A stretch of DNA of 64,000 nucleotides from G025836975 sp048751585 (GCF_048751585.1 NZ_JAZHOB010000011.1:1-64000); one strand, 5' to 3'. Shown: positions 33,352 to 42,616, numbered from the stretch's first letter. Translations and numbers: made by a program. The notes: generated from the letters alone by a model not told the origin.

Positions 33352-35066
33352 TGCCTGTCATATCACGCCTCGCCTACACGGAAATGTTTGGACCCACCAT
33401 CGTCGGCGGAGTGGGCGACCGCATCCGCCTGGCCGATACGCAATTGCTGGCTGAGGTCGAAAAGGACTACACGCTCTTTGGCGAAGAGGTGAAATTCGGC
33501 GGAGGCAAGGTCATACGCGATGGAATGGGCCAAAGCCAGCGCGACAGCGTCGACTGCGCCGATACCATCATTACCAACGCCCTGATCATCGATGCGATAA
33601 GCGGCATCGTCAAGGCCGACATAGGCATCAAGAACGGCCTGATTTCCGGCATAGGAAAGGCCGGAAATCCCGATATCCAGCCCGCCGTCACCATCATTGC
33701 GGGGCCGTCCACCGAAATCATCGCGGGCGAAGGCATGATCGTCACGGCCGGCGCCATCGACACCCACATCCATTTCATTTGCCCCCAGCAGTTCGACGAA
33801 GCGCTGGCCACCGGCACCACCACGCTGATAGGCGGCGGCACCGGCCCGAGCGCGGGTTCGTTCGCCACCACCTGCACGCCGGGGCCCTGGCATATCCATT
33901 CGATGCTATCGGCGCTGGACGCCTTCCCGATCAATATCGGCCTGCTGGGCAAGGGAAACGCCAGCGTACCGAGTCCGCTGTTCGAGCAGATCGAAGCAGG
34001 CGCCATTGGCCTGAAGCTTCACGAAGACTGGGGATCCACGCCGGCCGCCATCGACAACTGCCTATCGGTGGCCGACCAAACCGACGTGCAGGTCGCCATC
34101 CATAGCGATACCTTGAACGAATCGGGTTTTGTCGAGGACACCTTCAAGGCCTTCAAAGGCCGCTGCATCCACTCCTTCCATACCGAAGGCGCCGGCGGCG
34201 GCCACGCTCCCGACATCATCAAGGCGGCCGGGATGCCCAACGTATTGCCGGCCTCGACCAATCCCACCATGCCGTTCACCATCAACACCATCGACGAGCA
34301 TCTGGATATGCTCATGGTGTGCCATCACCTGAACCCGTCCATTGCGGAAGACCTGGCGTTTGCCGAAAGCCGCATACGCCGCGAAACCATCGCCGCCGAA
34401 GACGTCCTGCACGACTTGGGGGCATTTTCGATCATGAGCTCCGATTCGCAAGCCATGGGGCGCGTGGGCGAAGTGGTCTTGCGCACCTGGCAGACGGCCG
34501 ACAAAATGAAAGCGCAGCTAGGCACGCTTGAAGGCGACAGCGCTCGCTCCGATAACGAACGCATCAAGCGCTATATTGCCAAGTACACCATCAACCCCGC
34601 ACTGGCCCACGGCATTGCCCACAAAGTGGGCTCCATCGAAGCGGGCAAGCTTGCCGACCTGGTGCTGTGGCGCCCCGCCTTCTTCGGTGTAAAGGCCCAT
34701 ATGGTGCTTAAAGGCGGAATGATCGCCGCAGCCGTCGTCGGCGACCCTGGCGCATCGATCGCCACACCTCAGCCGGTTCATTTTCGGCCCATGTTCGGCA
34801 GCTTCGGCAACGCGCTCAAGACCTCGCTGACCTTCGTGTCGCAAGCCGCAATGGCCAATCCCGCCTTGCATCAGCTGGGCCTGGGTAAAACGCTGGAGGC
34901 TGTGCATGGATGCCGCGACCTGGGCAAGAAGGACATGGTGCGCAACAACTGGCTGCCTCATATTTCGGTGGATCCGCAAACCTACCAAGTCATGGCCGAC
35001 GGCAAGCTGCTGACGTGCGAGCCGGCCTCGATATTGCCCATGGCCCAACGTTATTTCCTGTTCTAA
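33351..35066 (+). CDS. ureC: Urease alpha (catalytic) subunit
   Basis: The 571-residue nickel hydrolase that splits urea to ammonia and carbamate. All key residues are visible: HIHFICPQ with the first nickel His pair (about 140), the Lys to be carbamylated in GAIGLKLHEDWG (about 223), HSDTLNESGFVEDT and HSFHTEGAGGGHAPDI with further nickel ligands (about 250-285), and the mobile-flap Cys-His in MVCHHLNPS (about 325). The start overlaps the ureB stop. Nothing is missing, so an active enzyme is expected if the accessory genes work. Confidence 0.98.
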   Translation: MPVISRLAYTEMFGPTIVGGVGDRIRLADTQLLAEVEKDYTLFGEEVKFGGGKVIRDGMGQSQRDSVDCADTIITNALIIDAISGIVKADIGIKNGLISGIGKAGNPDIQPAVTIIAGPSTEIIAGEGMIVTAGAIDTHIHFICPQQFDEALATGTTTLIGGGTGPSAGSFATTCTPGPWHIHSMLSALDAFPINIGLLGKGNASVPSPLFEQIEAGAIGLKLHEDWGSTPAAIDNCLSVADQTDVQVAIHSDTLNESGFVEDTFKAFKGRCIHSFHTEGAGGGHAPDIIKAAGMPNVLPASTNPTMPFTINTIDEHLDMLMVCHHLNPSIAEDLAFAESRIRRETIAAEDVLHDLGAFSIMSSDSQAMGRVGEVVLRTWQTADKMKAQLGTLEGDSARSDNERIKRYIAKYTINPALAHGIAHKVGSIEAGKLADLVLWRPAFFGVKAHMVLKGGMIAAAVVGDPGASIATPQPVHFRPMFGSFGNALKTSLTFVSQAAMANPALHQLGLGKTLEAVHGCRDLGKKDMVRNNWLPHISVDPQTYQVMADGKLLTCEPASILPMAQRYFLF

Positions 35067-35069
35067 GCC

Positions 35070-35693
35070 ATGCGTATCGTAAAAAAGCACCTTAGCGGCA
35101 CGAGCATCGCCAAAGCCCTGTTGCGCAGCGCCCCGACAGCCGCACTGCCTTACAGCTTGCGGCGCCGCAGCCGCCAGACAATAACCCTGAACGACGGCGA
35201 GCAGATCGGGCTGGTTCTGGAGCAGGGAACCATCCTGCGGCATGGAGACGCGCTGCTGGCCGAAGACGGGCGGCTTATTCTGGTGCAGGCTGCCCCGGAC
35301 GACGTATTGCGCATTACCGCCGAGAGCGATAGACAGTTGACGCGAGCCGCCTACCACCTGGGCAACCGCCACGTTGCGCTGGAAGTGGGCGAGGGCTATT
35401 TGCAGCTGGAATACGATCCGGTGCTGCGGGATATGCTGCGGCGATTGGGCGACGTGTCCGTCCGCCGGCTGGATGCGCCCTTCGAACCTGAAAGCGGCGC
35501 TTACGGCGGAGGCCACAAACATGGCCACGACGAAACCTTCAGCGAAGACTACGCGCTCGCCCAGGCCGCCTATGCGGCCCATGACCATCCCCATACACAC
35601 GGACACGAGCACATGGAGGACCCTGATCATGAACACGTTCATGGCCAGGATTGCAATCATGGCGCCCACCACCGCCCGAAAGAAAATAGATGA
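35070..35693 (+). CDS. ureE: Urease accessory nickel metallochaperone UreE
   Basis: A 207-residue nickel carrier. The N-terminal peptide-binding domain contains RRRSRQTITLNDGEQIGLVLEQGTILRHGD, and the metal-binding domain has YHLGNRHVALEV with the conserved His at about 98. The last 60 residues are histidine-rich (about 15 His in runs such as HDHPHTHGHEH), a nickel-storage tail. UreE hands nickel to UreG. The stop overlaps the ureF start by four bases. Confidence 0.95.
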   Translation: MRIVKKHLSGTSIAKALLRSAPTAALPYSLRRRSRQTITLNDGEQIGLVLEQGTILRHGDALLAEDGRLILVQAAPDDVLRITAESDRQLTRAAYHLGNRHVALEVGEGYLQLEYDPVLRDMLRRLGDVSVRRLDAPFEPESGAYGGGHKHGHDETFSEDYALAQAAYAAHDHPHTHGHEHMEDPDHEHVHGQDCNHGAHHRPKENR

Positions 35694-36388
35694 GCGACAT
35701 GCAAGCAAGCCAGCTCGCCGCCTTGCTCCAGTTGTCGTCGCCAGCCCTTCCGATCGGCGGATACAGCTATTCGCAAGGTTTCGAAGCCGCGGTCGACCAT
35801 GGCCTGGTCAACAACGAAGACAGTGCGGGCCGATGGATAGCCCAACAACTGAATTGGGTGATGGCGCAAGGCGAAGCCCCGGCATGGATACTGTTGTTCG
35901 ATGCCTGGTCGGACCGCGATTGGACGCAGGTCGCGCACTGGAACGACTGGTTTCACACAACACGCGAATCGCAGGAACTGCGCCAGGAAACCGAGCAAAT
36001 GGGATGGTCGCTGGTCAAGCTGGCGGATCAGTTGAACTGGGGCGAGGCACCGGCCAGGCAGCAATTGCTCAGCCAAGCCAATATCGTCTATCCGGCCGCG
36101 CACGCTTATTGCGTCCATGCCCTGGATATCGCCAAACCCGCCGGGCTGGCCGCCTACTTGTTCACCTGGCTGGAAAACCAGGTCATGGCCGCCATCAAAA
36201 CCGTTCCTTTGGGGGAGATGGCGGGCCAGCGTATATTAAATGATGTGCGCTCGCACATTCCGGCGGTGTGCGACGAAGCTTTTTCCCGCGCCGCCCATGC
36301 GCCGCCCCGCCTTGCTACCCTGGCTCCGCAACTGGCCATCGTGTCGGCGCGCCACGAAACGCAGTATTCCAGATTGTTCCGCTCCTGA
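35690..36388 (+). CDS. ureF: Urease accessory protein UreF
   Basis: A 232-residue all-helical protein. The N-terminal LLQLSSPALPIGGYSYSQGFEAAVDHGLV (about 11-39) is the UreF hallmark. The C-terminal RSHIPAVCDEAFSRA is also conserved. UreF bridges UreD and UreG and controls GTP hydrolysis during nickel insertion. It overlaps ureE by four bases and is followed ten bases later by ureG. Confidence 0.95.
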   Translation: MSDMQASQLAALLQLSSPALPIGGYSYSQGFEAAVDHGLVNNEDSAGRWIAQQLNWVMAQGEAPAWILLFDAWSDRDWTQVAHWNDWFHTTRESQELRQETEQMGWSLVKLADQLNWGEAPARQQLLSQANIVYPAAHAYCVHALDIAKPAGLAAYLFTWLENQVMAAIKTVPLGEMAGQRILNDVRSHIPAVCDEAFSRAAHAPPRLATLAPQLAIVSARHETQYSRLFRS

Positions 36389-36398
36389 GAGGCTCCTC

Positions 36399-37076
36399 AT
36401 GCGTTCAACCCAACATGACACATCTACCGCCCCACTGCGCAGCAAGTCCATGCCTCCCTTGCGCGTCGGAGTCGGCGGTCCCGTCGGCTCCGGCAAGACC
36501 ACCCTGCTTGAAATGCTGTGCAAGAGAATGTCGGCCAAGTATGATCTGATCGCCATCACCAACGACATCTATACCAAGGAGGACCAGCGTCTTCTGACGA
36601 TTTCCGGAGCCTTGCCGGCCGAGCGCATCATGGGAGTCGAAACCGGAGGATGCCCGCATACAGCCATACGGGAAGACGCCTCGATCAATCTCGAAGCCAT
36701 AGACCGGATGCTGCGGAAGTTTCCCGATGCGGACATTGTGTTCGTGGAATCGGGCGGAGACAACCTGGCCGCCACATTCAGTCCCGAACTTTCCGATCTG
36801 ACCCTGTATGTGATCGATGTGGCCGCCGGAGAAAAGATCCCGCGCAAAGGCGGACCGGGCATCACCAAATCCGACCTGCTGCTGATCAACAAGACTGATC
36901 TGGCGCCTTATGTCGGCGCGTCGCTGGAGGTCATGCAAGCCGACGCTAAGCGCATGCGCGGCAACCGCCCTTTTGTGATGGGCAGCATCAAGGACGGAAA
37001 CGGCCTGGACGAGATCGTCGCCTTCATCGAAAACGAAGGATTGCTGGCTCTGGAAAAACACCCGGGCGCGGATTGA
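36399..37076 (+). CDS. ureG: Urease accessory GTPase UreG
   Basis: A 225-residue SIMIBI-class GTPase. P-loop GVGGPVGSGKTTLLE is at about 24-38, the nickel-binding ETGGCPHTAIREDASIN (Cys-Pro-His) at about 83-99, FVESGGDNLAATFSPEL at about 114-130 and the guanine-binding NKTDLAPYVG at about 164. It couples GTP hydrolysis to nickel delivery. The ATG at 36399 is chosen by homology; an upstream frame extension lies inside ureF. It is the last gene of the urea block. Confidence 0.97.
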   Translation: MRSTQHDTSTAPLRSKSMPPLRVGVGGPVGSGKTTLLEMLCKRMSAKYDLIAITNDIYTKEDQRLLTISGALPAERIMGVETGGCPHTAIREDASINLEAIDRMLRKFPDADIVFVESGGDNLAATFSPELSDLTLYVIDVAAGEKIPRKGGPGITKSDLLLINKTDLAPYVGASLEVMQADAKRMRGNRPFVMGSIKDGNGLDEIVAFIENEGLLALEKHPGAD

Positions 37077-37123
37077 AGCGCTGGATCGGCAAAACCGGAC
37101 AGCCTGGCCGGAGAGCTCCTGAC

Positions 37124-37267
37124 TTATCCACACAGACTGTGAATAAGCCTGCGTACAACTCGTGGGCATGTTGCTGAAACGTAATAAATACGCCGAATTC
37201 CGACGGTTGGTCAGAGACTACCCACACCTCGGTAACGTCAGGTTTCCCCTGGATATGTCTTTCCACA
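37124..37267. other. oriC-like cluster of DnaA boxes
   Basis: TTATCCACA (37124-37132) is a perfect DnaA box. TGTGAATAA (37138-37146) is an inverted TTWTNCACA match five bases away. A one-mismatch box (CTTTCCACA, 37259-37267) lies near the end of this intergenic region. The words around 37147-37165 resemble degenerate versions of the DnaA-box spacing seen at betaproteobacterial oriC. No dnaA, dnaN or strong AT-rich unwinding element is present, so a DnaA-titration or regulatory site is likelier than an origin. Confidence 0.4.
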
Positions 37268-37337
37268 GGATACGCTTGAAATCTCGTCAGTTGTTGTCAT
37301 GATGAAAGCTCACAGACCGCAATTTGAAGGAGATCGC

Positions 37338-37709
37338 ATGCATAAACGCATCACCATCGCCATTTCTGCAGGCCTGCTGGCTCTCAGTGGGGCCGCCATG
37401 GCGCAACAGCAACAAGCACCCGCCCCAAGGCCGGGCATGACCGTGCCCACACCCAATTACTCCGACGCCCAGCTCGAACGCTTTGTAAGCGCCTCGCAAA
37501 AGGTGGCAATGATTTCCCAGGAATACACGCCCAAGCTGCAGGCCACGCAGGACGAAGCGACGAAGAAAAAAGTATTTGAAGAAGCCGACGGAAAAATGGT
37601 CAAGGCCGTTCATGACGAAGGCATGACCGTCGACCAGTTCAACGGGATCAATCAGGCGCTGCAACAGGATCCCAAGCTGGTGCAGCGCATTCAGAACATG
37701 GTGAAGTAA
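37338..37709 (+). CDS. Exported DUF4168-family protein
   Basis: A 123-residue secreted protein with a Sec signal peptide (MHKRITIAISAGLLALSGAAMA, cleavage at about 22), a Gln/Pro-rich linker, and a helical domain of about 80 residues. That domain reads YSDAQLERFVSASQKVAMISQEYTPKLQA and MTVDQFNGINQALQQDPKLVQRI, the pattern of DUF4168. The family's function is unknown; it is periplasmic. An AAGGAGA ribosome site fixes the ATG at 37338. Confidence 0.88.
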   Translation: MHKRITIAISAGLLALSGAAMAQQQQAPAPRPGMTVPTPNYSDAQLERFVSASQKVAMISQEYTPKLQATQDEATKKKVFEEADGKMVKAVHDEGMTVDQFNGINQALQQDPKLVQRIQNMVK

Positions 37710-37712
37710 GAA

Positions 37713-38537
37713 CTAGCTTCCACTCTTGCTTGCGACGGCCGTGGTCCAGCGCACGATTTCATCAATGGAGGCGGACGGCGCGCCCAGATGGGAAGCGTTC
37801 GGCTCGTAGAGCTTGGTCAGCGGGTTGCGAGGCAGCGAGTGGAACATGGCTGTCTTGTTTCGCAGCAAGCCTTTATAGTCGCCCGTGGGCCCCACATACA
37901 GGACTGGCGTTTTGGGGTCCATGTTTCTTGCGGCGATACCGTAGTTCATGGCACCGTCGGGCTCGAACCAGCCAAAGTAGATGGCGGCGGTGGTGGTAAC
38001 CGGCGTCAGCCCTTTGCTGCCTTCATAATCGAAGAACTTTTCTTTGGCGGCCCCCTGCCCTTCCGCAATCATCTTCTTGGCCAGTTGGACCGATGGGCCC
38101 AGCTTGCCGACGAAGGTTTGTGATCCAGCGTCGCCTCCGGGCGCTATGGCGATGATTCCATCGACCCGATGCTTGTTGCCGTAATGCAGCGCAAACAGGC
38201 CGCCCTGACTGTGGCCCGCCACAAAAAGCGTTTTCGCGCCCCGGTTGCGCAAATCTTCGAGCGCCGCGTCGATTTCCTTTTCGGCGCCTGCGACATCCAC
38301 GTCGTAATCCCGATTACCCGACCAGGGCATCTGAAGATTGGCGACGGCATAGCCTTTTCCCTGCAAGGATGAGGCCAATCAAGAAACATGGCGCGTGGGC
38401 GACCCGCCTTTGCCATGCATGATGACGATCCCCATTCCGTTCGAAGCCACACTGGACGATGATGTGGTAGCGCAGCCGCCAAGACCGGCCATGATGACAG
38501 CGCCGGCCATGACAGCGGCGATACGAGCTTTGGTCAT
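37713..38537 (-). pseudogene. Alpha/beta-hydrolase lipoprotein gene interrupted by an in-frame TGA
   Basis: Read as one frame from ATG 38537, the product would have 274 residues. It starts with a lipoprotein signal peptide (MTKARIAAVMAGAVIMAGLGGC, lipobox Cys at 22), then an alpha/beta-hydrolase start GMGIVIMHGKGGSPTRHVS. A TGA at 38379-38381 (codon 53) interrupts the frame, after which the fold continues without a shift: LASSLQGKGYAVANLQMPW, the nucleophile in FVAGHSQGG, and LGAPSASIDEIVRW. The stop may be a real nonsense mutation, a sequencing error, or a recoded site. Downstream re-initiation at a TTG (38378) would give a cytoplasmic protein lacking the oxyanion HGKGG loop, probably inactive. 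Confidence 0.8.
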
Positions 38538-38609
38538 ACTTCCCCCTACGGCTTATCGATAAGCCTTGTTGTTGCTGTTGATGAACCTTTGCAGCGTGCT
38601 TATAAGAAA

Positions 38610-40736
38610 TCAAGCCAGGCGCAGCTTCGCTCCCGCGGGGATATCAACCGAGGATGCCTCTTGCTCGCGATGATCCGAAGCCAGCATCTGCTGCTCGGGC
38701 TCTTGCATATCGAGCACCACATTGGGGCTGTTGGCGATTTTGAAGACCGACACGGCGTCAGCCAACTGCCGGGCCTGATCTTGCAGGGATCCCGCGGCGG
38801 CGGCGGCCTGCTCGACCAGGGCGGCGTTTTGCTGGGTGACTTCATCCATTTGCGAAACAGCCAGGTTGACCTGATCGATGCCGGTGGACTGCTCTTCGGA
38901 GGCGGCGGATATTTCCTTCATGATCTCGGTGACGCGCTGGACCGAAGCAAGCAGCTCTTGCATGGTGTCGCCCGCGCCTTCGACTTGTTTCGAGCCGTCG
39001 GAGACCTCGGTGATCGATGCCTCGATAAGCTTCTTGATCTCTTTGGCCGCTTCGGCGCTGCGTTGCGCCAACGATCGGACCTCGGACGCCACCACGGCGA
39101 AGCCGCGGCCCTGCTCGCCCGCCCGCGCCGCCTCGACGGCCGCATTCAATGCCAGGATGTTGGTCTGGAAAGCAATGCTGTCGATAACGCCGACGATCTC
39201 GCCGATCTTGCCGGAACTGCCTGAAATACGCTGCATGGTGCTCACAACATCGGTAACGGCCTGTTCCCCGCGCTGCGCAACCACGGAGGCGCTCGTGGCC
39301 AGCGTGTTGGCCTGGCGCGCATGTTCCGTATTCTGCTTTACCGTCGCGGCAAGCTGTTCCATGCTGGCGGCGGTTTCCTGCAAAGACGCCGCCTGCTCTT
39401 CGGTGCGGCTGGACAAGTCGGTATTGCCGGCGGCAATTTCAGCGGAGCCGATATTGATTTCATCCACGCCGGCCCGCACTGCGGCGATGGTGCGCGAGAG
39501 CGCCTGTTGCGTTCGCCGGACATAGTTGAACAGCACATGGACTTCGTTCTTGCTTTGCGCCGGAACCTGGGGAATGCGAGCAGTCAGGTCGCCCTGGCCA
39601 AGTTTTTCCATGCCTTCAATGACTTGGCGCACGGGGCGCAAGGTCATGGCCGCCAGCCAGCCCACCAGCAAAGAGATCAGCAAGGTTCCGATCAGCATCA
39701 AGCCCAATTGATAGGCCAAGTATATGTAGCTTTGCATCAGGAATTCGTCTTGATCACCCATGCCATATATAAGCCAGTCCCAGCCTTTGGCCGTATCCCA
39801 GGCGACAAACTTGGAACCGGCACTCTCGCCTTGGCCCAAGGCCACCTGCGCGAAGCCGGTCTGGTTCTTGTATAAGGCTTCCAGCGTGGCGACATCTTCC
39901 GCCGACATTTCGGTGCTGAGAGGGGCGCCAGCCTTACCTTGGGCTCCTGCGATCCGCACCCAGCCCTTGCCGTCGGCGCTACGGCGCAGGACGCCCAGAA
40001 TGCCGTGGTCGGCCACCCGGGTTTTTGAGACCCATTCAAGCAAGGCACCCACCTGCTGGTCCACGTCGACGCGTACGGAGAAACCGCCATAGACCGCGCC
40101 AGATTCATCCTTAAGCGGCTGGATGCTCATGGCATACCATTTGCCGTTGCGCTGGACCACGCCGCTATAGGGCTGGCCCGAATCCAGAGTCTTGGCCAGC
40201 AAATCGTTGGCATCGACCGTGCTGCCCAAGCGCACATTGCCTTGCGCATCGCGCAACAGCGTCGCGGCGCGGACCCATTTATCGCCCGACCGCACGATGA
40301 CTGCCGGATCTGCACCGGTATTTTCGTTCATGCGCATCAAGGTGTCGATGTCGCCGTTGACAATATGATCTTCGACCACCAGCAGCGGCACGGCCCCTCC
40401 TTCTTCGGTATCGGTGGTATTGCCGTCCAATACCGGAACTCCACCCAGTTCGCGCTCCAGGACCGGTATGAGCTGCCTGCCCTTATCGCTGGCGTTGTCG
40501 AAAACCAATTGCAGAGATTGCTCGACCCCGTGCAAGGCCGAGGTCATCTCGCGCTGTACCGTTTCAATGGCGGTGCTGCGACTTTGCCAGGCCATGACCG
40601 CCGCTATGGCAGCCATGACGACGACGGTTACAGCCGATGTGGCCAAGAACAGTTTGACAGCCAGGGAACGTCGAGCCAGCCATCCGCTGCTCATCGATGC
40701 GTCTTTGGAATGAACGCGTGTTGTTGTCTCCATCAT
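38610..40736 (-). CDS. Methyl-accepting chemotaxis protein with periplasmic Cache domain
   Basis: A 708-residue chemoreceptor. Membrane segment 1 is at about 27-47, a large periplasmic Cache-type sensor at about 50-340 (ADPAVIVRSGDKWVRAATLL, PYSGVVQRNGKWYAMSIQPLKDESG), and membrane segment 2 at about 345-368. A HAMP domain (MTLRPVRQVIEGMEKLGQGDLTARI) follows and the signalling domain covers about 440-670. The hairpin tip reads IVGVIDSIAFQTNILALNAAVEAARAGEQGRGFAVVASEVR, identical in form to functional receptors. The C-terminus lacks an NWETF-type CheR tether. It signals to CheA; the ligand is unknown, though Cache receptors often sense organic acids or amino acids. Confidence 0.95.
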   Translation of the reverse strand: MMETTTRVHSKDASMSSGWLARRSLAVKLFLATSAVTVVVMAAIAAVMAWQSRSTAIETVQREMTSALHGVEQSLQLVFDNASDKGRQLIPVLERELGGVPVLDGNTTDTEEGGAVPLLVVEDHIVNGDIDTLMRMNENTGADPAVIVRSGDKWVRAATLLRDAQGNVRLGSTVDANDLLAKTLDSGQPYSGVVQRNGKWYAMSIQPLKDESGAVYGGFSVRVDVDQQVGALLEWVSKTRVADHGILGVLRRSADGKGWVRIAGAQGKAGAPLSTEMSAEDVATLEALYKNQTGFAQVALGQGESAGSKFVAWDTAKGWDWLIYGMGDQDEFLMQSYIYLAYQLGLMLIGTLLISLLVGWLAAMTLRPVRQVIEGMEKLGQGDLTARIPQVPAQSKNEVHVLFNYVRRTQQALSRTIAAVRAGVDEINIGSAEIAAGNTDLSSRTEEQAASLQETAASMEQLAATVKQNTEHARQANTLATSASVVAQRGEQAVTDVVSTMQRISGSSGKIGEIVGVIDSIAFQTNILALNAAVEAARAGEQGRGFAVVASEVRSLAQRSAEAAKEIKKLIEASITEVSDGSKQVEGAGDTMQELLASVQRVTEIMKEISAASEEQSTGIDQVNLAVSQMDEVTQQNAALVEQAAAAAGSLQDQARQLADAVSVFKIANSPNVVLDMQEPEQQMLASDHREQEASSVDIPAGAKLRLA

Positions 40737-41027
40737 GGCCCCTTTTTTGTAAGCCTATGCTTCTTATAAATAGCTTAACGTCTTGGCAGGACAAATCTTT
40801 ACGGGCCCAGGCTTAGGTGATTTCCCGTAAATCGCGTGGATCATCCGGCCGATACAAGAAAGCCCAAAAAGATGCATTCATTTACATTATGCATATTTCA
40901 AGAAAATGCGCATCGGTATTTACGTATAGCTGGGGCTTACGTCGCATTAAAACGCAGCGGCCCCGAAAACAGGAGGAAAATCCAGTCTTCGGAGCCGCTG
41001 CTAAAGGCGGGGAATGGGCTGGGAAGC

Positions 41028-42464
41028 CTACATGGCCACGCTCAGGACACGCTGCATGAACTCGGTCACGGACATGGCCTGCCCATTGACCGTGACACCG
41101 TTGTTTTCATACAAGACGGAGGATGCTGCCGTATCGCCATCGACCCGGACCAGTCCGGCACCCTGCAACCGCGCCATATATTGATCGTAGATCATGGCGC
41201 CCATCATTTCCATCTGCAAGCGCTGTTGCGGGTCTGCTTGCGCCTGCCCGAACACCCCGATGAACATAGGCTTGAGCAGGCTGAAATCCAGTTGGACCTG
41301 CTTGAGTGCCTGTGTAAGCAGCACATCGGCATTCTTCTCGTCGGTGTCGGCGGGACGGGTCAGGTCGACCCGCAGGCTGGCCTTGCTCTGGCCGTCGACG
41401 TTCTTCCAGACGAGCTGCTCGATGGCGACCGACGGGTCGCTGGCCAGGACGGCCATCAATTTTTCACGCAGCACACGCTCTTCGTCGTCGCTGAGCACCA
41501 GATCCTGATCGTCCTGCCCGCCGTGCCTGAGCTGGATGGCGTCGTATTCGCCGGCCAGGGCCGACAGCGCGGCCACATCCAGGCGATTGGCCCTGACACC
41601 CAGAGACAAGCTGCCCAAATCCATGGGACCAACGGCAATACGGCCGAAATCGTAGCGTAGCGCACCATCCAGAATGTCGCCGGTCTGAACATTGTCCAGC
41701 TTGATGGCCAGCTTTTCGATGGCGACCGCCTCGTCCTTGGCATTATCCATGGTCAGGGTATCGGCGGTGGCGCTGCTATGCACTTGCATGCTGCTTTCGT
41801 CGCCGATGTCCGTCTTGCTGTCCAGGCGGATATTTTCTATTCGCAGGCTTTCGCCGGTTTGCGTGTTGGCCAGGGAGAAAGAATCGAATTGCCCCGTCGC
41901 CGAGCTGCTGTTGAAATCCTTGCCGAAATCAATGCTTATCGCCCCGCCGCTGAAACTGAGGGTATCGCCATCCTCGGCAAGTTCAGTGGGCGAGAATGTC
42001 CAGACGGAGTGGCCGCTGCCGCCGAAGCCGACACGGGTTTCCACATTAAGGGGCGATTCGCCCTTTTGGCTATCCATCCAGGCCTGAGTGGCAGGCGTGG
42101 CCGCAAGCCGCGCTCGGCTGTAGGCCAGCAACGGCGCCACATAGCCCGCCTGCAAGGCGCTCAAGGGGAAAGGACCATGCTGCAGGTGATCGTGCAGCGC
42201 GAGGTCGAGCGGCTTGCCGTCCGGATCTTTCATATGCACGGTATAGACCACATCGGAGGAGAAAAAACCGCGCTGGTAGTCGGCGATGCCGATTTTCACG
42301 CCGCCGTCCGTATCCGGACCCAGGTATCTGGCCAAGCGCGTATTGGCCTGCGCCACAGCGTGTTCTATGGTTTTCTGGGCTTCTTTTCCCACATACCATG
42401 TGGCGCCCAGATAGGCGACGCCCAGGACCACCACAACGCCGATCACCCCTGTACTTTTTTTCAT
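41028..42464 (-). CDS. YdgA-family protein (DUF945)
   Basis: A 478-residue protein with one N-terminal membrane anchor (MKKSTGVIGVVVVLGVAYLGATWYVG). The DUF945 opening GKEAQKTIEHAVAQANTRLARYLG and YQRGFFSSDVVYTVHM (about 65) are typical of the E. coli YdgA group. The rest is beta-rich and probably periplasmic. The family function is not known. The ATG at 42464 has AAGG upstream and begins the anchor; 46 further in-frame residues upstream are not part of the family. Confidence 0.87.
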   Translation of the reverse strand: MKKSTGVIGVVVVLGVAYLGATWYVGKEAQKTIEHAVAQANTRLARYLGPDTDGGVKIGIADYQRGFFSSDVVYTVHMKDPDGKPLDLALHDHLQHGPFPLSALQAGYVAPLLAYSRARLAATPATQAWMDSQKGESPLNVETRVGFGGSGHSVWTFSPTELAEDGDTLSFSGGAISIDFGKDFNSSSATGQFDSFSLANTQTGESLRIENIRLDSKTDIGDESSMQVHSSATADTLTMDNAKDEAVAIEKLAIKLDNVQTGDILDGALRYDFGRIAVGPMDLGSLSLGVRANRLDVAALSALAGEYDAIQLRHGGQDDQDLVLSDDEERVLREKLMAVLASDPSVAIEQLVWKNVDGQSKASLRVDLTRPADTDEKNADVLLTQALKQVQLDFSLLKPMFIGVFGQAQADPQQRLQMEMMGAMIYDQYMARLQGAGLVRVDGDTAASSVLYENNGVTVNGQAMSVTEFMQRVLSVAM

Positions 42465-42616
42465 TTTTACCTTGTATGCTGAAACCGAATCCACACTGTC
42501 ATTTAAACATGAAAGCGCAACGGCGAAATGGCGTTCGCATTGCATGCCGGCCGAAACCTGCCTACCATACAACGCTGACCGATCCACAGCGAAACAGCAC
42601 AAGAGAAAAACCGTCC

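Noticed and set aside
35515..35690. Tandem repeat in the DNA of the ureE tail
   Set aside because: The His-rich tail comes from mixed His/Asp/Glu/Gly codons without a regular DNA repeat unit.
34518..35708. 396-codon antisense frame over ureC, ureE
   Set aside because: It overlaps two firmly identified urease genes and has no signature of its own.
37124..37146. Chromosomal origin of replication
   Set aside because: Only two good DnaA boxes are present, with no dnaA/dnaN, no strong AT-rich unwinding element and no other origin-linked genes; kept only as an oriC-like patch.
38314..38613. 99-codon frame upstream of the broken hydrolase
   Set aside because: It is the wrong register; the in-frame reading from 38537 gives a lipoprotein signal and hydrolase start.
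40737..41027. Flagellar sigma-28 promoter for the chemoreceptor gene
   Set aside because: TAAAGATT and GCCAAGAC words occur on the minus strand near 40780-40800 but are six bases apart instead of eleven. Otherwise this 291-base gap shows only AT-rich sequence and a repeated ATGCAT word; an 80-codon frame at 40817 has no coding character.
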